From the NCBI GenBank assembly GCA_035304345.1, contig DATGQE010000067.1, positions 1 through 64,000 of the forward strand: a DNA stretch of 64,000 bases. Direction: 5' to 3'. Source of the stretch: IDS-8 sp035304345 (GTDB lineage Bacteria > Pseudomonadota > Gammaproteobacteria > Steroidobacterales > Woeseiaceae). This document shows positions 17,826-26,649 of this stretch, piece after piece (position 1 is the stretch's first letter; every line of letters starts with the position of its first letter). The notes below the pieces were generated by a model, which was not told the origin of the DNA, ran no database searches, and saw only the letters and a list, made by a program, of their open reading frames with translations. The position numbers were made by a program, and so were the translations under genes.

Positions 17826-20329
17826 TCATCACCGGGAAAATACGCCGCCTGCTGGCCGTGCTGGCCTGCCTCGGCATGCTCGCGGCGGGGATCGCGCCGG
17901 CGCAGCCGGGTCCCGCCACGGACGACGTGGATCTCGAGCGCTACCGCACCATCGTCTACGTGTCGGCATCCGGCGGTCGCGATGCCGCGCGCGGCGGCAC
18001 GAAAGAGCGGCCCTGGGCCTCGATCGGCTACGCGCTCGACCGAATCGACCGCAGCGCGCGCCCCGTGGCCGTCCTGGTCGCCGCCGGCCTGTACGAGGAG
18101 CACGGGATCGAGATGGCCGAGCAGGTGGATCTCTACGGCGGGTACGACCCGGAGACCTGGGCGCGCGACGTGTGGAAACACCGCACGATCCTGGACGGAG
18201 GTGAACGCGGCCGTGTGCTCGTCGCCGCCGACCGGTCGCGGCTCGACGGGTTCGAGGTCACGGGCGGCGTGGTCCGCGGCAAGGGTGCGGGGATCCTGGT
18301 GGACGGCGTTTCGCCCGTCCTGTCGAACAACTTCTTCACCGGCAACAGGACGCTCGGGCCCGAAGACTGGGCGCCGCAATACCTGCACGAGACGGCGCAC
18401 GACGGCGGTGCCGTGTACTGCCGGAACGGGGGCAACCCGCGGATCGTGCAGAACGTGTTCCACGGCAACCGCACGGAGAACGGCCGCGGTGCGGCCATCG
18501 CCTACGACGGCCGCTGCGGCGGCGAGATCAGCGACAACGTCTTCGTCGGCAACGTGGCGGGCACGGACGATCCCATGCGGAGCAGCGACGGCGGCGCGAT
18601 CTCGGTGTTTCGCTGGTCGTCGCCGACGATCTCCGGCAACGTCGTGCTCGGCAACGCTGCGGTCAACAGGAACGACGGCGGCGGCATTTTCGTCGCGCTC
18701 TGGTCGTCCGCGAAGGTGCGCGACAACCTGGTCGTGGACAACGAAGCCGGCGACGACGCCGGCGGCCTGTTCGTCGGCGGGCAGGAACACCGCTACGACG
18801 CGCCGCTGGACCCGCTGCCGGACGCGCAAGACTTCTACGTCGAGGTCACGGGCAACCGCTTCTTCGGGAATCGCAACTCGTCGCGCAACTCCGGCGCCAC
18901 GCGGATCACGATGGAAACCCGCGGCCGCGTCGCGCGCAACATTGCCGCGCTGAACCACGGCTTCTACGTCCAGCGCAGCGAGATCGAAGCCGTCAACAAC
19001 ACGATCCTGGAGGACACCCGCTTCATCGAGACGAAGGCGGGCCTCGGACCGGGCCGCTTCAGCGACAACATCGTGCTCGGCGCGTTCGAGCTCGATGCCG
19101 ATCCCGTGGTGACGAGCTCCCTGTTCCGCGACGGGTTTCCGGGCGACGGCAACCGGAAGGGCGTGCCGGAGTTCATCGACGACGGGATGGCGCTGCGCGT
19201 GCTGGCGGCGAGCTGGTCGCGGCAGGATTACCAGACGACGTTGACGGTGGCGGAGCCGGTCGCACCCGCGGCCCTCGAGAACAGGGTCGTGAGGAGCGGA
19301 GATCGCTGGGGTGTCGTGCACGCGGCCGCCGGTACCACGATTACGGTCTGGGGAGACCTGTCCGACGCCGCAGAGGTCGACGTCCTGCCGACGTACCGGC
19401 AGAAGCCGTCGTCGCCGGGCTTCGGGCTCGGCGCGGATGCGCGCCGGCCGGCCTACGAGCCGCGCCGCGTGAACAAGGCGATCGAGCTCTTGGAGCAGGG
19501 CCAGCCCGTGTACTACCAGTCCGCCTACGGCGGCTATCGCGAAGGCCTCGCGCTGGCGGACACCTGGGCCGATTACATCGTCTACAACATGGAGCACAAC
19601 CCGCTGGATTTCGCCCTGCTGCGGGAGTTCATGCAGGGGCTCGTCGATGCCGGGCCGACACCGAGCGGGCACCGCACGCCGGCCGTCATCGTGGTGTTGC
19701 CGTTGCTCGGCATCGACGAAGGGACGGTGCTGGACGGCTCGTGGATGATTCAGCAGGCGCTGGCGCAGGGTGTCCACGGCGTCCATCTCGCGAAGGCGCA
19801 GGACCCGGCAGCGGTCCGGCGCTTCGTGCAGGCCGCGCGCTACTCGATCCACGAGCAGGCGGCCGACGAGCTCGGCGAGGGCTTGCGGGGCTGGGGCAGC
19901 CACCTGTTCGCCTCGCAGGTCTGGGGGCTGGACCGGGAGGAGTACCTGCGGCGCGCGGACGTGTGGCCGCTGAACCCGGACGGCGAGATCATGCTGGGCG
20001 TGAAGCTCGAAGACCAGCAGGCCCTGGCGAACGCGGAGGCGACGCTCGCCGTGCCGGGCATCGCCTTCGCGGAGCACGGCCCGCGCGACCTCGGGCTGTC
20101 GTTCGGTTACCTGGAAGGGCGAGCGGACCCGCCGCTGCCGCCCGAGGTGGTGGCGGCCGGCGACCGCGTCCTCGAGCTGGCCCGGCGCCGCGGCATTCAT
20201 TTCCTGGACAACGTGCTGCCCGACAACGTCGAGGCGCAGATCGACCGCGGCGTCATGATCGGGGCGGGCAGCGTGAAAGCCGCGGCCGAGGTAGGTCGCG
20301 CGTACACGAAGCGGGAGATGCCGTGGTAG
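17822..20329 (+). CDS. Secreted parallel beta-helix / HpcH-HpaI aldolase fusion
   Basis: This 835-residue protein has a signal peptide (LLAVLACLGMLAAGIAPAQ). The DUF1565-like right-handed beta-helix (about residues 40-450) has repeats such as PVLSNNFFTGNRTLG, NPRIVQNVFHGNR and PTISGNVVLGNAAVN, the fold of pectate-lyase-like proteins. From about residue 540 an HpcH/HpaI-type aldolase domain begins. It shows NMEHNPLDF for the catalytic His region, GVKLEDQQALANAEA for the metal Glu and EHGPRDLGLSFGY for the metal Asp. The arginine usually found in the VRVP strand appears as valine here (PAVIVVLPL). Coupled to the gene before it by ATGA. I infer binding or cutting of a polymer joined to retro-aldol cleavage. 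This fusion is unusual, and no precedent is known to me. Confidence 0.82.
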   Translation: MIITGKIRRLLAVLACLGMLAAGIAPAQPGPATDDVDLERYRTIVYVSASGGRDAARGGTKERPWASIGYALDRIDRSARPVAVLVAAGLYEEHGIEMAEQVDLYGGYDPETWARDVWKHRTILDGGERGRVLVAADRSRLDGFEVTGGVVRGKGAGILVDGVSPVLSNNFFTGNRTLGPEDWAPQYLHETAHDGGAVYCRNGGNPRIVQNVFHGNRTENGRGAAIAYDGRCGGEISDNVFVGNVAGTDDPMRSSDGGAISVFRWSSPTISGNVVLGNAAVNRNDGGGIFVALWSSAKVRDNLVVDNEAGDDAGGLFVGGQEHRYDAPLDPLPDAQDFYVEVTGNRFFGNRNSSRNSGATRITMETRGRVARNIAALNHGFYVQRSEIEAVNNTILEDTRFIETKAGLGPGRFSDNIVLGAFELDADPVVTSSLFRDGFPGDGNRKGVPEFIDDGMALRVLAASWSRQDYQTTLTVAEPVAPAALENRVVRSGDRWGVVHAAAGTTITVWGDLSDAAEVDVLPTYRQKPSSPGFGLGADARRPAYEPRRVNKAIELLEQGQPVYYQSAYGGYREGLALADTWADYIVYNMEHNPLDFALLREFMQGLVDAGPTPSGHRTPAVIVVLPLLGIDEGTVLDGSWMIQQALAQGVHGVHLAKAQDPAAVRRFVQAARYSIHEQAADELGEGLRGWGSHLFASQVWGLDREEYLRRADVWPLNPDGEIMLGVKLEDQQALANAEATLAVPGIAFAEHGPRDLGLSFGYLEGRADPPLPPEVVAAGDRVLELARRRGIHFLDNVLPDNVEAQIDRGVMIGAGSVKAAAEVGRAYTKREMPW

Positions 20330-20348
20330 GACCGGGACCCGAAGGCGG

Positions 20349-21536
20349 ATGTGTTGCAGTCGCGAGCGCACGGTGAGGATTCTCGACATCCGTGAGACGA
20401 CCGCGTCGATCGCGGCGCCGATACGCAACGCCGTCATCGACTTCTCGCAGATGACGATCTCCGTGGTCGCCGTCGTGACCGACGTCGTGCGGTCCGGGCG
20501 TCCCGTCATCGGCTACGGGTTCACGTCGAACGGGCGCTACGCGCAGTCCGGTATACTTCGCGAGCGCATGATTCCCCGTCTCCTGGTGGCGCCGGCCGGC
20601 GAGCTGGCCACCGGAGACGGGGAGAACATCGATCCGTTCCGCTGCCGGGACGTGATGATGACCAACGAGAAGCCCGGGGGGCACGGCGAAAGAAGCGCGG
20701 CCGTCGGCGTCATCGACATGGCGCTGTGGGACGCGGTCGCGAAGATCGAGGAAAAGCCGCTGTGCCGCCTGCTGGCCGAGCGCTACGGCAAGGGAGAACC
20801 GGACGACCGTGTCCCGGTCTACGCCGCCGGAGGTTATTATTACCCGCGAGACGACCTGCAACGCCTGCAGGACGAGTTTCGCGGCTACCTGGAGATGGGG
20901 TTTACGTCGGTCAAGATGAAGATCGGGGGCGCCGCCATCCGCGAAGATCTCGACCGCATCGAGGCGGCGCTAGAGGTCGTCGGCGACGGCAGCCGCCTCG
21001 CCGTGGACGCCAACGCCAGGTTCGACGTGGAGACCGGCATCGAGTATGCGCGCGCGCTCGAGCCTTATGGCCTGCGCTGGTACGAAGAGCCGGTGGGGGT
21101 CCTCGATTTCGAAGGCTTGAGCCGGGTCAGGGCCGCGACGACGACACCCATCGCGACCGGCGAGAACCTGTTCTCCTTCGAGGACACGCGCAACCTGGTG
21201 CGCTACGGGGGGCTGGACCCCGAGCGGGACATCCTGCAGGTGGACCCGGTCCTGGGCTACGGCCTGGTGGAATACCTGCGGATCCTCGAGATGCTCGACG
21301 ATTCCGGCTGGTCCGCGCGGCGCTGCATTCCACACGGCGGGCACCAGTTCGGGCTGCACCTGGCGGCGGGCCTCGGGCTGGGCGGCAACGAGGCGTACCC
21401 TGGCGTGTTCGAGCCTTTCGGGCAGTTCTCGCCCGAGGCGAAGCTCGAGAACGGCGAGGTCAGCCTGCCCGACGCTCCGGGCATCGGCTACGAGGCCGTG
21501 CCCCCGATCTGGTCAGTTCTCCGTCAACTGCAATGA
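20349..21536 (+). CDS. tarD: D-tartrate dehydratase-like enolase-superfamily enzyme
   Basis: This 395-residue cytoplasmic enzyme closely resembles the D-tartrate dehydratase described from Bradyrhizobium, which makes oxaloacetate. Matching signatures are PIRNAVIDFSQMT at the N-terminus, NEKPGGHGERS, the KxK motif SVKMKIGG near residue 189, VDANARF, WYEEPVG, ATGENLFSFED, CIPHGGHQ with the base histidine, and GLGLGGNEAYP. No signal peptide is present, unlike the dehydratase at 14020. The first in-frame ATG is 20349. A GTG at 20373 aligns better with the family start (MRILDIRE) and may be the true one. It lies 19 bases after the fusion gene and before the LacI-type gene. Activity on tartrate itself is by homology. 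A related four-carbon acid is also possible. Confidence 0.85.
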   Translation: MCCSRERTVRILDIRETTASIAAPIRNAVIDFSQMTISVVAVVTDVVRSGRPVIGYGFTSNGRYAQSGILRERMIPRLLVAPAGELATGDGENIDPFRCRDVMMTNEKPGGHGERSAAVGVIDMALWDAVAKIEEKPLCRLLAERYGKGEPDDRVPVYAAGGYYYPRDDLQRLQDEFRGYLEMGFTSVKMKIGGAAIREDLDRIEAALEVVGDGSRLAVDANARFDVETGIEYARALEPYGLRWYEEPVGVLDFEGLSRVRAATTTPIATGENLFSFEDTRNLVRYGGLDPERDILQVDPVLGYGLVEYLRILEMLDDSGWSARRCIPHGGHQFGLHLAAGLGLGGNEAYPGVFEPFGQFSPEAKLENGEVSLPDAPGIGYEAVPPIWSVLRQLQ

Positions 21537-21555
21537 AGGGTTCCGACAGGCTCCA

Positions 21556-22560
21556 ATGGCAACGCTGAGGGACGTGGCGCTTCGCGCCAAGGTGTCCGTC
21601 TCCACCGTATCACGGGTCATCAACAACGAACCCAGGGTCAGGAAGAAGACGCGGGAGAAGGTCGAGGCCGCGATCCTGGAGCTCAGTTACCTGCCGAACC
21701 GGACGGCGCAGCGCCTGCGCAGCCTGAATGCGAAGAACAAGCTGATCGGCCTCGTGCTGCCCGACATCCAGAACCCGTTCTACGTGGACGTGGTCCGCGG
21801 CGTCGAGGAGTGCGCGTACGAGTACAACTTCGCCGTCATGATCGGGAACTTCGCCCAGGACGAGCGCAAGGAAAAGATGTACCTCGACGTGCTGCAGTCC
21901 GAGTCGGTCGACGGCCTGATCGTGGCCCCGTCGCACGGCAGGGACCAGCACATCGCGCGCGTCATGGAGAACGGCTACACGGTCGTCTGCATAGACCGCG
22001 GCCTCATCGGCATGGAAGTCGACATCGTCAAGGTCAACAACGAGGCAGGGGCTTTCGGCGCCATCGAATACCTGATCGGCCTCGGCCACACGCGGATCGC
22101 GCACATCACCGGCCACCCGGACATCCCTACGACGGCCGAGCGTGTCGCGGGCTACGAGCGCGCAATGGCGAAGTACGGGGTCGAGGTCGATCCCGAGCTG
22201 ATCAAGAGCAGCAACTCGGATTACCAGAGCGGGGCGTCGCTGATGCGGGAGCTTCTCGAGTTGCCGAACCCGCCGACGGCGGTGTTCACGGCCAACAACC
22301 TGCTGACGCTGGGTGCCCTCAAGACGATCCACGAGTCGGAGCGCACCATCCCCGACGACATTTCCGTCGTCGGCTTCGACGACATGTACTGGTCGATGTC
22401 CCTGAATCCGCCGTTGACCGCGGTCCGCCAGTCCGGCTACGAGATCGGCAGGAAAGCCGCGGAGCTGCTCCTGAAGCGGCTCGCCGACCCGCACCGCCCG
22501 GCGGTCAGCCTGGTCCTCGATACCGAGCTCATCGTGCGCCAGTCTTGCAAACCGCGGTAG
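21556..22560 (+). CDS. LacI/GalR-family transcriptional regulator of the island
   Basis: This 334-residue repressor has an N-terminal LacI helix-turn-helix (MATLRDVALRAKVSVSTVSRV) and hinge (YLPNRTAQRLRS). The periplasmic-binding-protein-like effector domain starts at KLIGLVLPDIQNPFYVDVV and contains VVGFDDMYWSMSLNPPLT near the end. It sits last in the first gene run and directly before the triple-operator region. Five palindromes of the LacI type occur in the island and nowhere else in the window that I could find, so it very likely binds them and controls itself by read-through. The effector is unknown, probably a sugar acid of the pathway. Confidence 0.92.
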   Translation: MATLRDVALRAKVSVSTVSRVINNEPRVRKKTREKVEAAILELSYLPNRTAQRLRSLNAKNKLIGLVLPDIQNPFYVDVVRGVEECAYEYNFAVMIGNFAQDERKEKMYLDVLQSESVDGLIVAPSHGRDQHIARVMENGYTVVCIDRGLIGMEVDIVKVNNEAGAFGAIEYLIGLGHTRIAHITGHPDIPTTAERVAGYERAMAKYGVEVDPELIKSSNSDYQSGASLMRELLELPNPPTAVFTANNLLTLGALKTIHESERTIPDDISVVGFDDMYWSMSLNPPLTAVRQSGYEIGRKAAELLLKRLADPHRPAVSLVLDTELIVRQSCKPR

Positions 22561-22585
22561 ACGGAGTTACCTTGGAACCGGGTCC

Positions 22586-22601
22586 GTGAAAACGTTCCCA
22601 T
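22586..22601. promoter_or_regulatory. LacI-family operator copy C
   Basis: GTGAAAACGTTCCCAT has a perfect right half and a degenerate left half of the island palindrome. It is the first of three copies between the LacI-type gene and the TonB receptor gene. Its centre is 32 bases from the centre of copy D. Confidence 0.72.
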
Positions 22602-22617
22602 TTCTTTTGGCACAGTA

Positions 22618-22633
22618 CTGGGAACGTTCTCAT
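22618..22633. promoter_or_regulatory. LacI-family operator copy D
   Basis: CTGGGAACGTTCTCAT matches the perfect copy at 14 of 16 positions. It lies between copies C and E, 32 and 27 bases away centre to centre. A TTGGCA hexamer at 22607-22612 could be a -35 element with the -10 region falling in this operator, but no good -10 was found. Confidence 0.78.
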
Positions 22634-22644
22634 CCGGGTATGGG

Positions 22645-22660
22645 ATGGGAACGTTCCCAT
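22645..22660. promoter_or_regulatory. LacI-family operator copy E (perfect palindrome)
   Basis: ATGGGAACGTTCCCAT is a perfect 16-bp palindrome with the central CG of LacI-type operators. It lies 66 bases before the start of the TonB receptor gene. An in-frame ATG at its first base would extend the receptor by 27 residues but would bury the signal peptide, so it is taken as part of the operator only. Confidence 0.85.
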
Positions 22661-22725
22661 GGAAACGACAACACGTCCGCGGCCGCCGCAGCGGCGGGCC
22701 CGAGCAGCGGGCAAGGGGGGAAACA

Positions 22726-25512
22726 ATGAAACGGCATGTGACGAGCGCGTGCGGCATCCTGGTGCTGGTCGGCCTGGCGGCCATCGCACCGGGGATGGCC
22801 TGGGGGCAGTCGGCGGCGTCGATCCGGGGCGTGGTGCTCGACGAGAACACGAGCCAGTTCCTGCCCGGCGCCGAGATCGTGCTGGAGGGCACGCCGTACC
22901 GCGGCCGTTCCGGCAGCGACGGGCGCTACCGGATCGAGGCCGTGCCCCCGGGCACCTACATGCTGACCGTCTCCTACGTCGGCTACGAGGACTATTCCCA
23001 CGAGATCACGGTCGCCGAGGCCGGCGTCGTCAGCCACCCGATCGCGCTCGTGAGGGCCTGGCGGGTCGCCGACGAGATCATCGTGCAGGGGGCGCGCTTC
23101 GGCCAGAGCAAGGCTCTCAACGACCAGAAAGAAGCCGTCAACATCAAGAACATCATCTCCGAGGAGATGATCCAGAGCTTCCCCGACCTGAACACGGCGG
23201 AAGTCCTGCAGCGCGTCCCGGGCGTCAGCATTCAACGCACGATGGGCGAAGGGCGCTTCGTCTCGATGCGCGGCACCCCGTCGACGATGACGAGCGTGAC
23301 CATCAACGGCCAGCAGGTGGCGTTCTCCAACGAGTCGAACCGGTCGGTGGAGCTGGACGTCGTCTCGGCCGCCCAGCTCACGGGCATCGAGGTCACGAAG
23401 GTGCTCACCCCGGACATGGACGCCGACGCGGTAGGCGGTGCCATCAACCTGAAAACGCGGAGCGCATTCGACGAGGAGGGGCGCATCTTCAATGCGACGC
23501 TCGGCATCGGCTCGCATTCGATAGCGGACGGCACGCATTCGCGCGCCGCCGTCAACTACGCCGACGTCATCGGGCCTTCCCGTAAGCTGGGCCTGGCCGT
23601 CGGTGCAAACTTCGCCCGCACGTCGAACGAGCGGCACAACAACGAGCAGCGTTGGGGCGACGAGGAGGACCAGGACGGCAACGAGATCCCGTTCGCCCTG
23701 ACCAACACGGAAGTCCAGTTCTCGGAGAACGTCCGCGACCGGTACGGCCTGAACGCCCGCCTCGAATACCGGATCAACGACGATCACCAGCTCTACCTCA
23801 GCGGCGTCTACAACTACCGGGAGGACGACCAGGACCGCCAGATCACTCGCGTGCGCTGGGATCGCGGCGACTACATTTCGAGGACGGAGGTGGAGGGCCT
23901 GAGAATCGTCAAGTCCCTGCACGATCGCGTCGAGGAGCAGAAGATCACGACCTTCACCCTCGGCGGCACCCACCAGCTCGGCAGGGCGCTGTTCGACTTC
24001 AGCCTGGCGCGCAGCTCCGCTTCGACCAAGAAGCCCGACGGGCAGCTTCAGCCGGAGTTCGAGCGCAGGGGCATCGACCTGAACGTCGTGGACATCGATT
24101 CGGTCGCGCCGAAGTGGATGTCGCCGACCAACGTCGATATCCACGACAGCAGCCAGTACGTGCTGGACGTCATCGATTTCCGCTACCAGACGACGACGAG
24201 CGACATCGACTCGATCATGGCGAACGTGACCTACCCGTTCCTGCTCGGCAGCGACAGCGGCGAGCTCAAGGCCGGCGTGAAGTTCCGCGCGCTGGAGAAG
24301 GATCGGCAGGACGTCCGCACCCAGTGGCGCTGGGAGGGTTCGGACGACGTCCTGCTCAGCCAGTTCGAGAGCGGCGCGACCAACATGCTGGACAACGGCT
24401 ATTTTCTCGGCCCCGAATACGACCGGGGGGCCTTCCGGCAGTTCTTCTTCGGCAACCAGAACCCGAATGGCCTGGTGTCCGAAGCCAGGGACGACGTCAA
24501 CCTCGGCGAGCCGTATGACGCGAAAGAGGACATTTCCAGCGTCTACGTCATGACCACGCAGAACTACGGCAATCTCCTGGTGCTGGCCGGGGTACGGGCC
24601 GAGTTCACGGAGCTCGACTACACGGCGTCGAACCTCGTCATGGACGACGACGTGTTCATCAGCAACACGAAGGAGAACGTCAAGCGCTCCTACGACTACC
24701 TGTTCCCGAACCTGCAGTTCCGCTACCGGATCACGCCGGACACGAACTTCCGGATAGCCTACAGCAAGGGCCTGTCCCGGCCGGATTTCTTCGACTCGAT
24801 GCCGTACTCCTTCACCCAGATGGACGACGAGCAGATCACGCGCGGCAATCCGAACCTGAGGCCCGCCATCTCGCACAACTTCGACGTTCTCGGCGAGCAC
24901 TTCTTCAAGGGCATCGGCCTGATCTCGGGCGGCGTGTTCTATAAGCAGCTCAAGGACTTCAACTTCCAGTCCTCCAGCATCGAGGTCGGTGGCCCGTGGG
25001 ACGGCTACGAGGTCGAGACCTACGTCAACGGCGGCGGCGCCGACGTGTACGGGGCGGAGCTGAGCTGGCAGCAGCAGCTCACGTTCCTGCCGGGCTGGCT
25101 GTCGGGCTTCGGCATCTTCGCCAACTACACCTACACCGACTCCAGCAACATCGACCTGGGACCCGACACCGACCGCGTCGACATCGCGGCGTTGCCCGAG
25201 CAGATGAAGCACGTGGCCAACTTCGCCGTCAGTTACGAGAAGGCCGGCATCATCTCGCGCCTCGCCATGAACTACAGCAGCAAGTGGATCGAGGAAGTGG
25301 GCGACGATGCCGACTCCGACAACTGGATCGATGCGGCCACGACGGTCGATTTCTCGTTCGCCTACATGTTCCAGAACGGGCTCGAGCTCTTCTTCCAGGC
25401 GAACAACCTGACCGACGAGGTCAAGTACGTGTACTACGGGGTGCCGACCCGCTCGACGGAGTACACGCTCACCGGCCGGTCGTTCAATCTCGGCATGCGC
25501 TTCGTCCTTTAG
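22726..25512 (+). CDS. TonB-dependent receptor, TonB-Xanth-Caul type, with CarboxypepD-like domain
   Basis: This 928-residue outer-membrane receptor belongs to the type often found in carbohydrate utilisation loci of Xanthomonas and Caulobacter. After the signal peptide (ending near GMAWGQS) comes a carboxypeptidase-regulatory-like sandwich (GRSGSDGRYRIEAVPPGTY). The plug follows (DLNTAEVLQRVPGVSIQRTM, then VSMRGTPSTMTSVTINGQ), and then a long barrel ending in a terminal F-containing strand (FNLGMRFVL). The ATG at 22726 follows GGGGGG at 22715-22720. Three operators of the island regulator lie in the 165 bases upstream, so uptake of the island substrate is the likely role. Confidence 0.9.
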   Translation: MKRHVTSACGILVLVGLAAIAPGMAWGQSAASIRGVVLDENTSQFLPGAEIVLEGTPYRGRSGSDGRYRIEAVPPGTYMLTVSYVGYEDYSHEITVAEAGVVSHPIALVRAWRVADEIIVQGARFGQSKALNDQKEAVNIKNIISEEMIQSFPDLNTAEVLQRVPGVSIQRTMGEGRFVSMRGTPSTMTSVTINGQQVAFSNESNRSVELDVVSAAQLTGIEVTKVLTPDMDADAVGGAINLKTRSAFDEEGRIFNATLGIGSHSIADGTHSRAAVNYADVIGPSRKLGLAVGANFARTSNERHNNEQRWGDEEDQDGNEIPFALTNTEVQFSENVRDRYGLNARLEYRINDDHQLYLSGVYNYREDDQDRQITRVRWDRGDYISRTEVEGLRIVKSLHDRVEEQKITTFTLGGTHQLGRALFDFSLARSSASTKKPDGQLQPEFERRGIDLNVVDIDSVAPKWMSPTNVDIHDSSQYVLDVIDFRYQTTTSDIDSIMANVTYPFLLGSDSGELKAGVKFRALEKDRQDVRTQWRWEGSDDVLLSQFESGATNMLDNGYFLGPEYDRGAFRQFFFGNQNPNGLVSEARDDVNLGEPYDAKEDISSVYVMTTQNYGNLLVLAGVRAEFTELDYTASNLVMDDDVFISNTKENVKRSYDYLFPNLQFRYRITPDTNFRIAYSKGLSRPDFFDSMPYSFTQMDDEQITRGNPNLRPAISHNFDVLGEHFFKGIGLISGGVFYKQLKDFNFQSSSIEVGGPWDGYEVETYVNGGGADVYGAELSWQQQLTFLPGWLSGFGIFANYTYTDSSNIDLGPDTDRVDIAALPEQMKHVANFAVSYEKAGIISRLAMNYSSKWIEEVGDDADSDNWIDAATTVDFSFAYMFQNGLELFFQANNLTDEVKYVYYGVPTRSTEYTLTGRSFNLGMRFVL

Positions 25513-25606
25513 AAGCGGAAGGACGTGCCGTTCACGAGCCCGTCCGCGGCAGGTGCCTCCGGCGCCTGTCGCGGCACGCCCCGGTGTCGCTGCACAGGTT
25601 GAAGGA

Positions 25607-26647
25607 ATGACCTTACCGACGATTGGAATCTCGATGGGCGATCCTGCCGGAATCGGGCCCGAAGTCACCGTGAAAGCCCTGGCCGATGCGGCGGTGAGGA
25701 GCCAGTGCAGGCCCGTGGTCGTGGGCGACGCGCAGGTCCTCCAGCAGGTCATCGAGCTCACGGGCAGCGACCTGCGCATCCACAGGATCGCAGCGGTGCC
25801 GGAAGCCCGGTTCGAGCCGGGCACCATCGACGTATACGACCTCGGCAACGTCGACATGCCGGAATTCAGGCCGGGCGAGATCTCGGCCATGTGCGGGCAG
25901 GCTGCATTCGAGTACGTCGTCGAGGTGATCCGCCTGGCGATGGACGGGCAGATCGACGCGACCGTCACCGGCCCGATCAACAAGGAGTCGATCAACCTGG
26001 CCGGCCACCGCTACGGGGGCCACACGGAGATCTACGCCGAGTACACCGGCAGCAATCGGTACGCCATGCTGCTGGTCGAGGACGGGCTGCGGGTCATCCA
26101 CGTCTCGACTCACGTCTCCCTGCGCAAGGCCTGCGATCTCGTCACGAAGGAGAGAGTCCTGGAGGCGATTGAGCTGATGGACGAGGCCTGCCGGCGCCTC
26201 GGCATCGAGCGCCCGCGCATCGGGGTCGCCGGCCTGAATCCGCACGCCAGCGACGGCGGCCTGTTCGGCGACGAAGAAGCGAGCGAGATCCTGCCGGCGA
26301 TCGAGGAAGCGCGCAGCCGGGGGCTGTGCGTCGACGGGCCGCTCCCGGCCGATACGCTGTACCCGAAGGCAATCGGCGGCCTGTACGACGGCTGCGTGGC
26401 CATGTACCACGACCAGGGCCACATCCCGTTCAAGATCGTCGGCTTTCGATGGGATCGGGCGGCCCGGAAGATGAGCAGCGTCAGGGGCGTCAACATCACG
26501 CTCGGCCTGCCGATCATTCGCACGTCGGTCGATCACGGCACGGCCATGGAGATCGCCGGACGCAACATCGCCAGCGCCGATGCGATGGTATTGGCGATCG
26601 AGTACGCGGTCGAGCTGCACCGCTCCCGCAACGCCGGGCGCGCCTGA
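25607..26647 (+). CDS. pdxA2: PdxA2-type four-carbon acid 4-phosphate dehydrogenase
   Basis: This 346-residue NAD-dependent dehydrogenase is of the PdxA family. With the DUF1537 kinase that follows, PdxA2 proteins oxidise and decarboxylate D-threonate or D-erythronate 4-phosphate to dihydroxyacetone phosphate. Motifs are GISMGDPAGIGPEVTVKAL at the start, NPHASDGGLFGDEE near residue 208, MYHDQGHIPFKIVGF near 265 and TSVDHGTAMEIAGRNIAS near 306, with metal-binding His and Asp residues in place. The ATG at 25607 has GAAGG directly before it. No pyridoxine genes are nearby and the kinase gene follows after two bases, which argues for catabolism rather than vitamin B6 synthesis. Confidence 0.88.
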   Translation: MTLPTIGISMGDPAGIGPEVTVKALADAAVRSQCRPVVVGDAQVLQQVIELTGSDLRIHRIAAVPEARFEPGTIDVYDLGNVDMPEFRPGEISAMCGQAAFEYVVEVIRLAMDGQIDATVTGPINKESINLAGHRYGGHTEIYAEYTGSNRYAMLLVEDGLRVIHVSTHVSLRKACDLVTKERVLEAIELMDEACRRLGIERPRIGVAGLNPHASDGGLFGDEEASEILPAIEEARSRGLCVDGPLPADTLYPKAIGGLYDGCVAMYHDQGHIPFKIVGFRWDRAARKMSSVRGVNITLGLPIIRTSVDHGTAMEIAGRNIASADAMVLAIEYAVELHRSRNAGRA

Positions 26648-26649
26648 CG

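Noticed and set aside
17786..20509. 907-codon minus-strand frame over the beta-helix/aldolase fusion
   Set aside because: It is a shadow of the GC-rich coding strand. The plus-strand frame has a signal peptide and clear domains.
22608..22623. Sigma-54-like sequence TGGCACAGTACTGGGA before the TonB receptor
   Set aside because: The -24 GG and C-rich part fit, but the -12 element has GG instead of GC and overlaps operator copy D. No sigma-54 activator gene is nearby.
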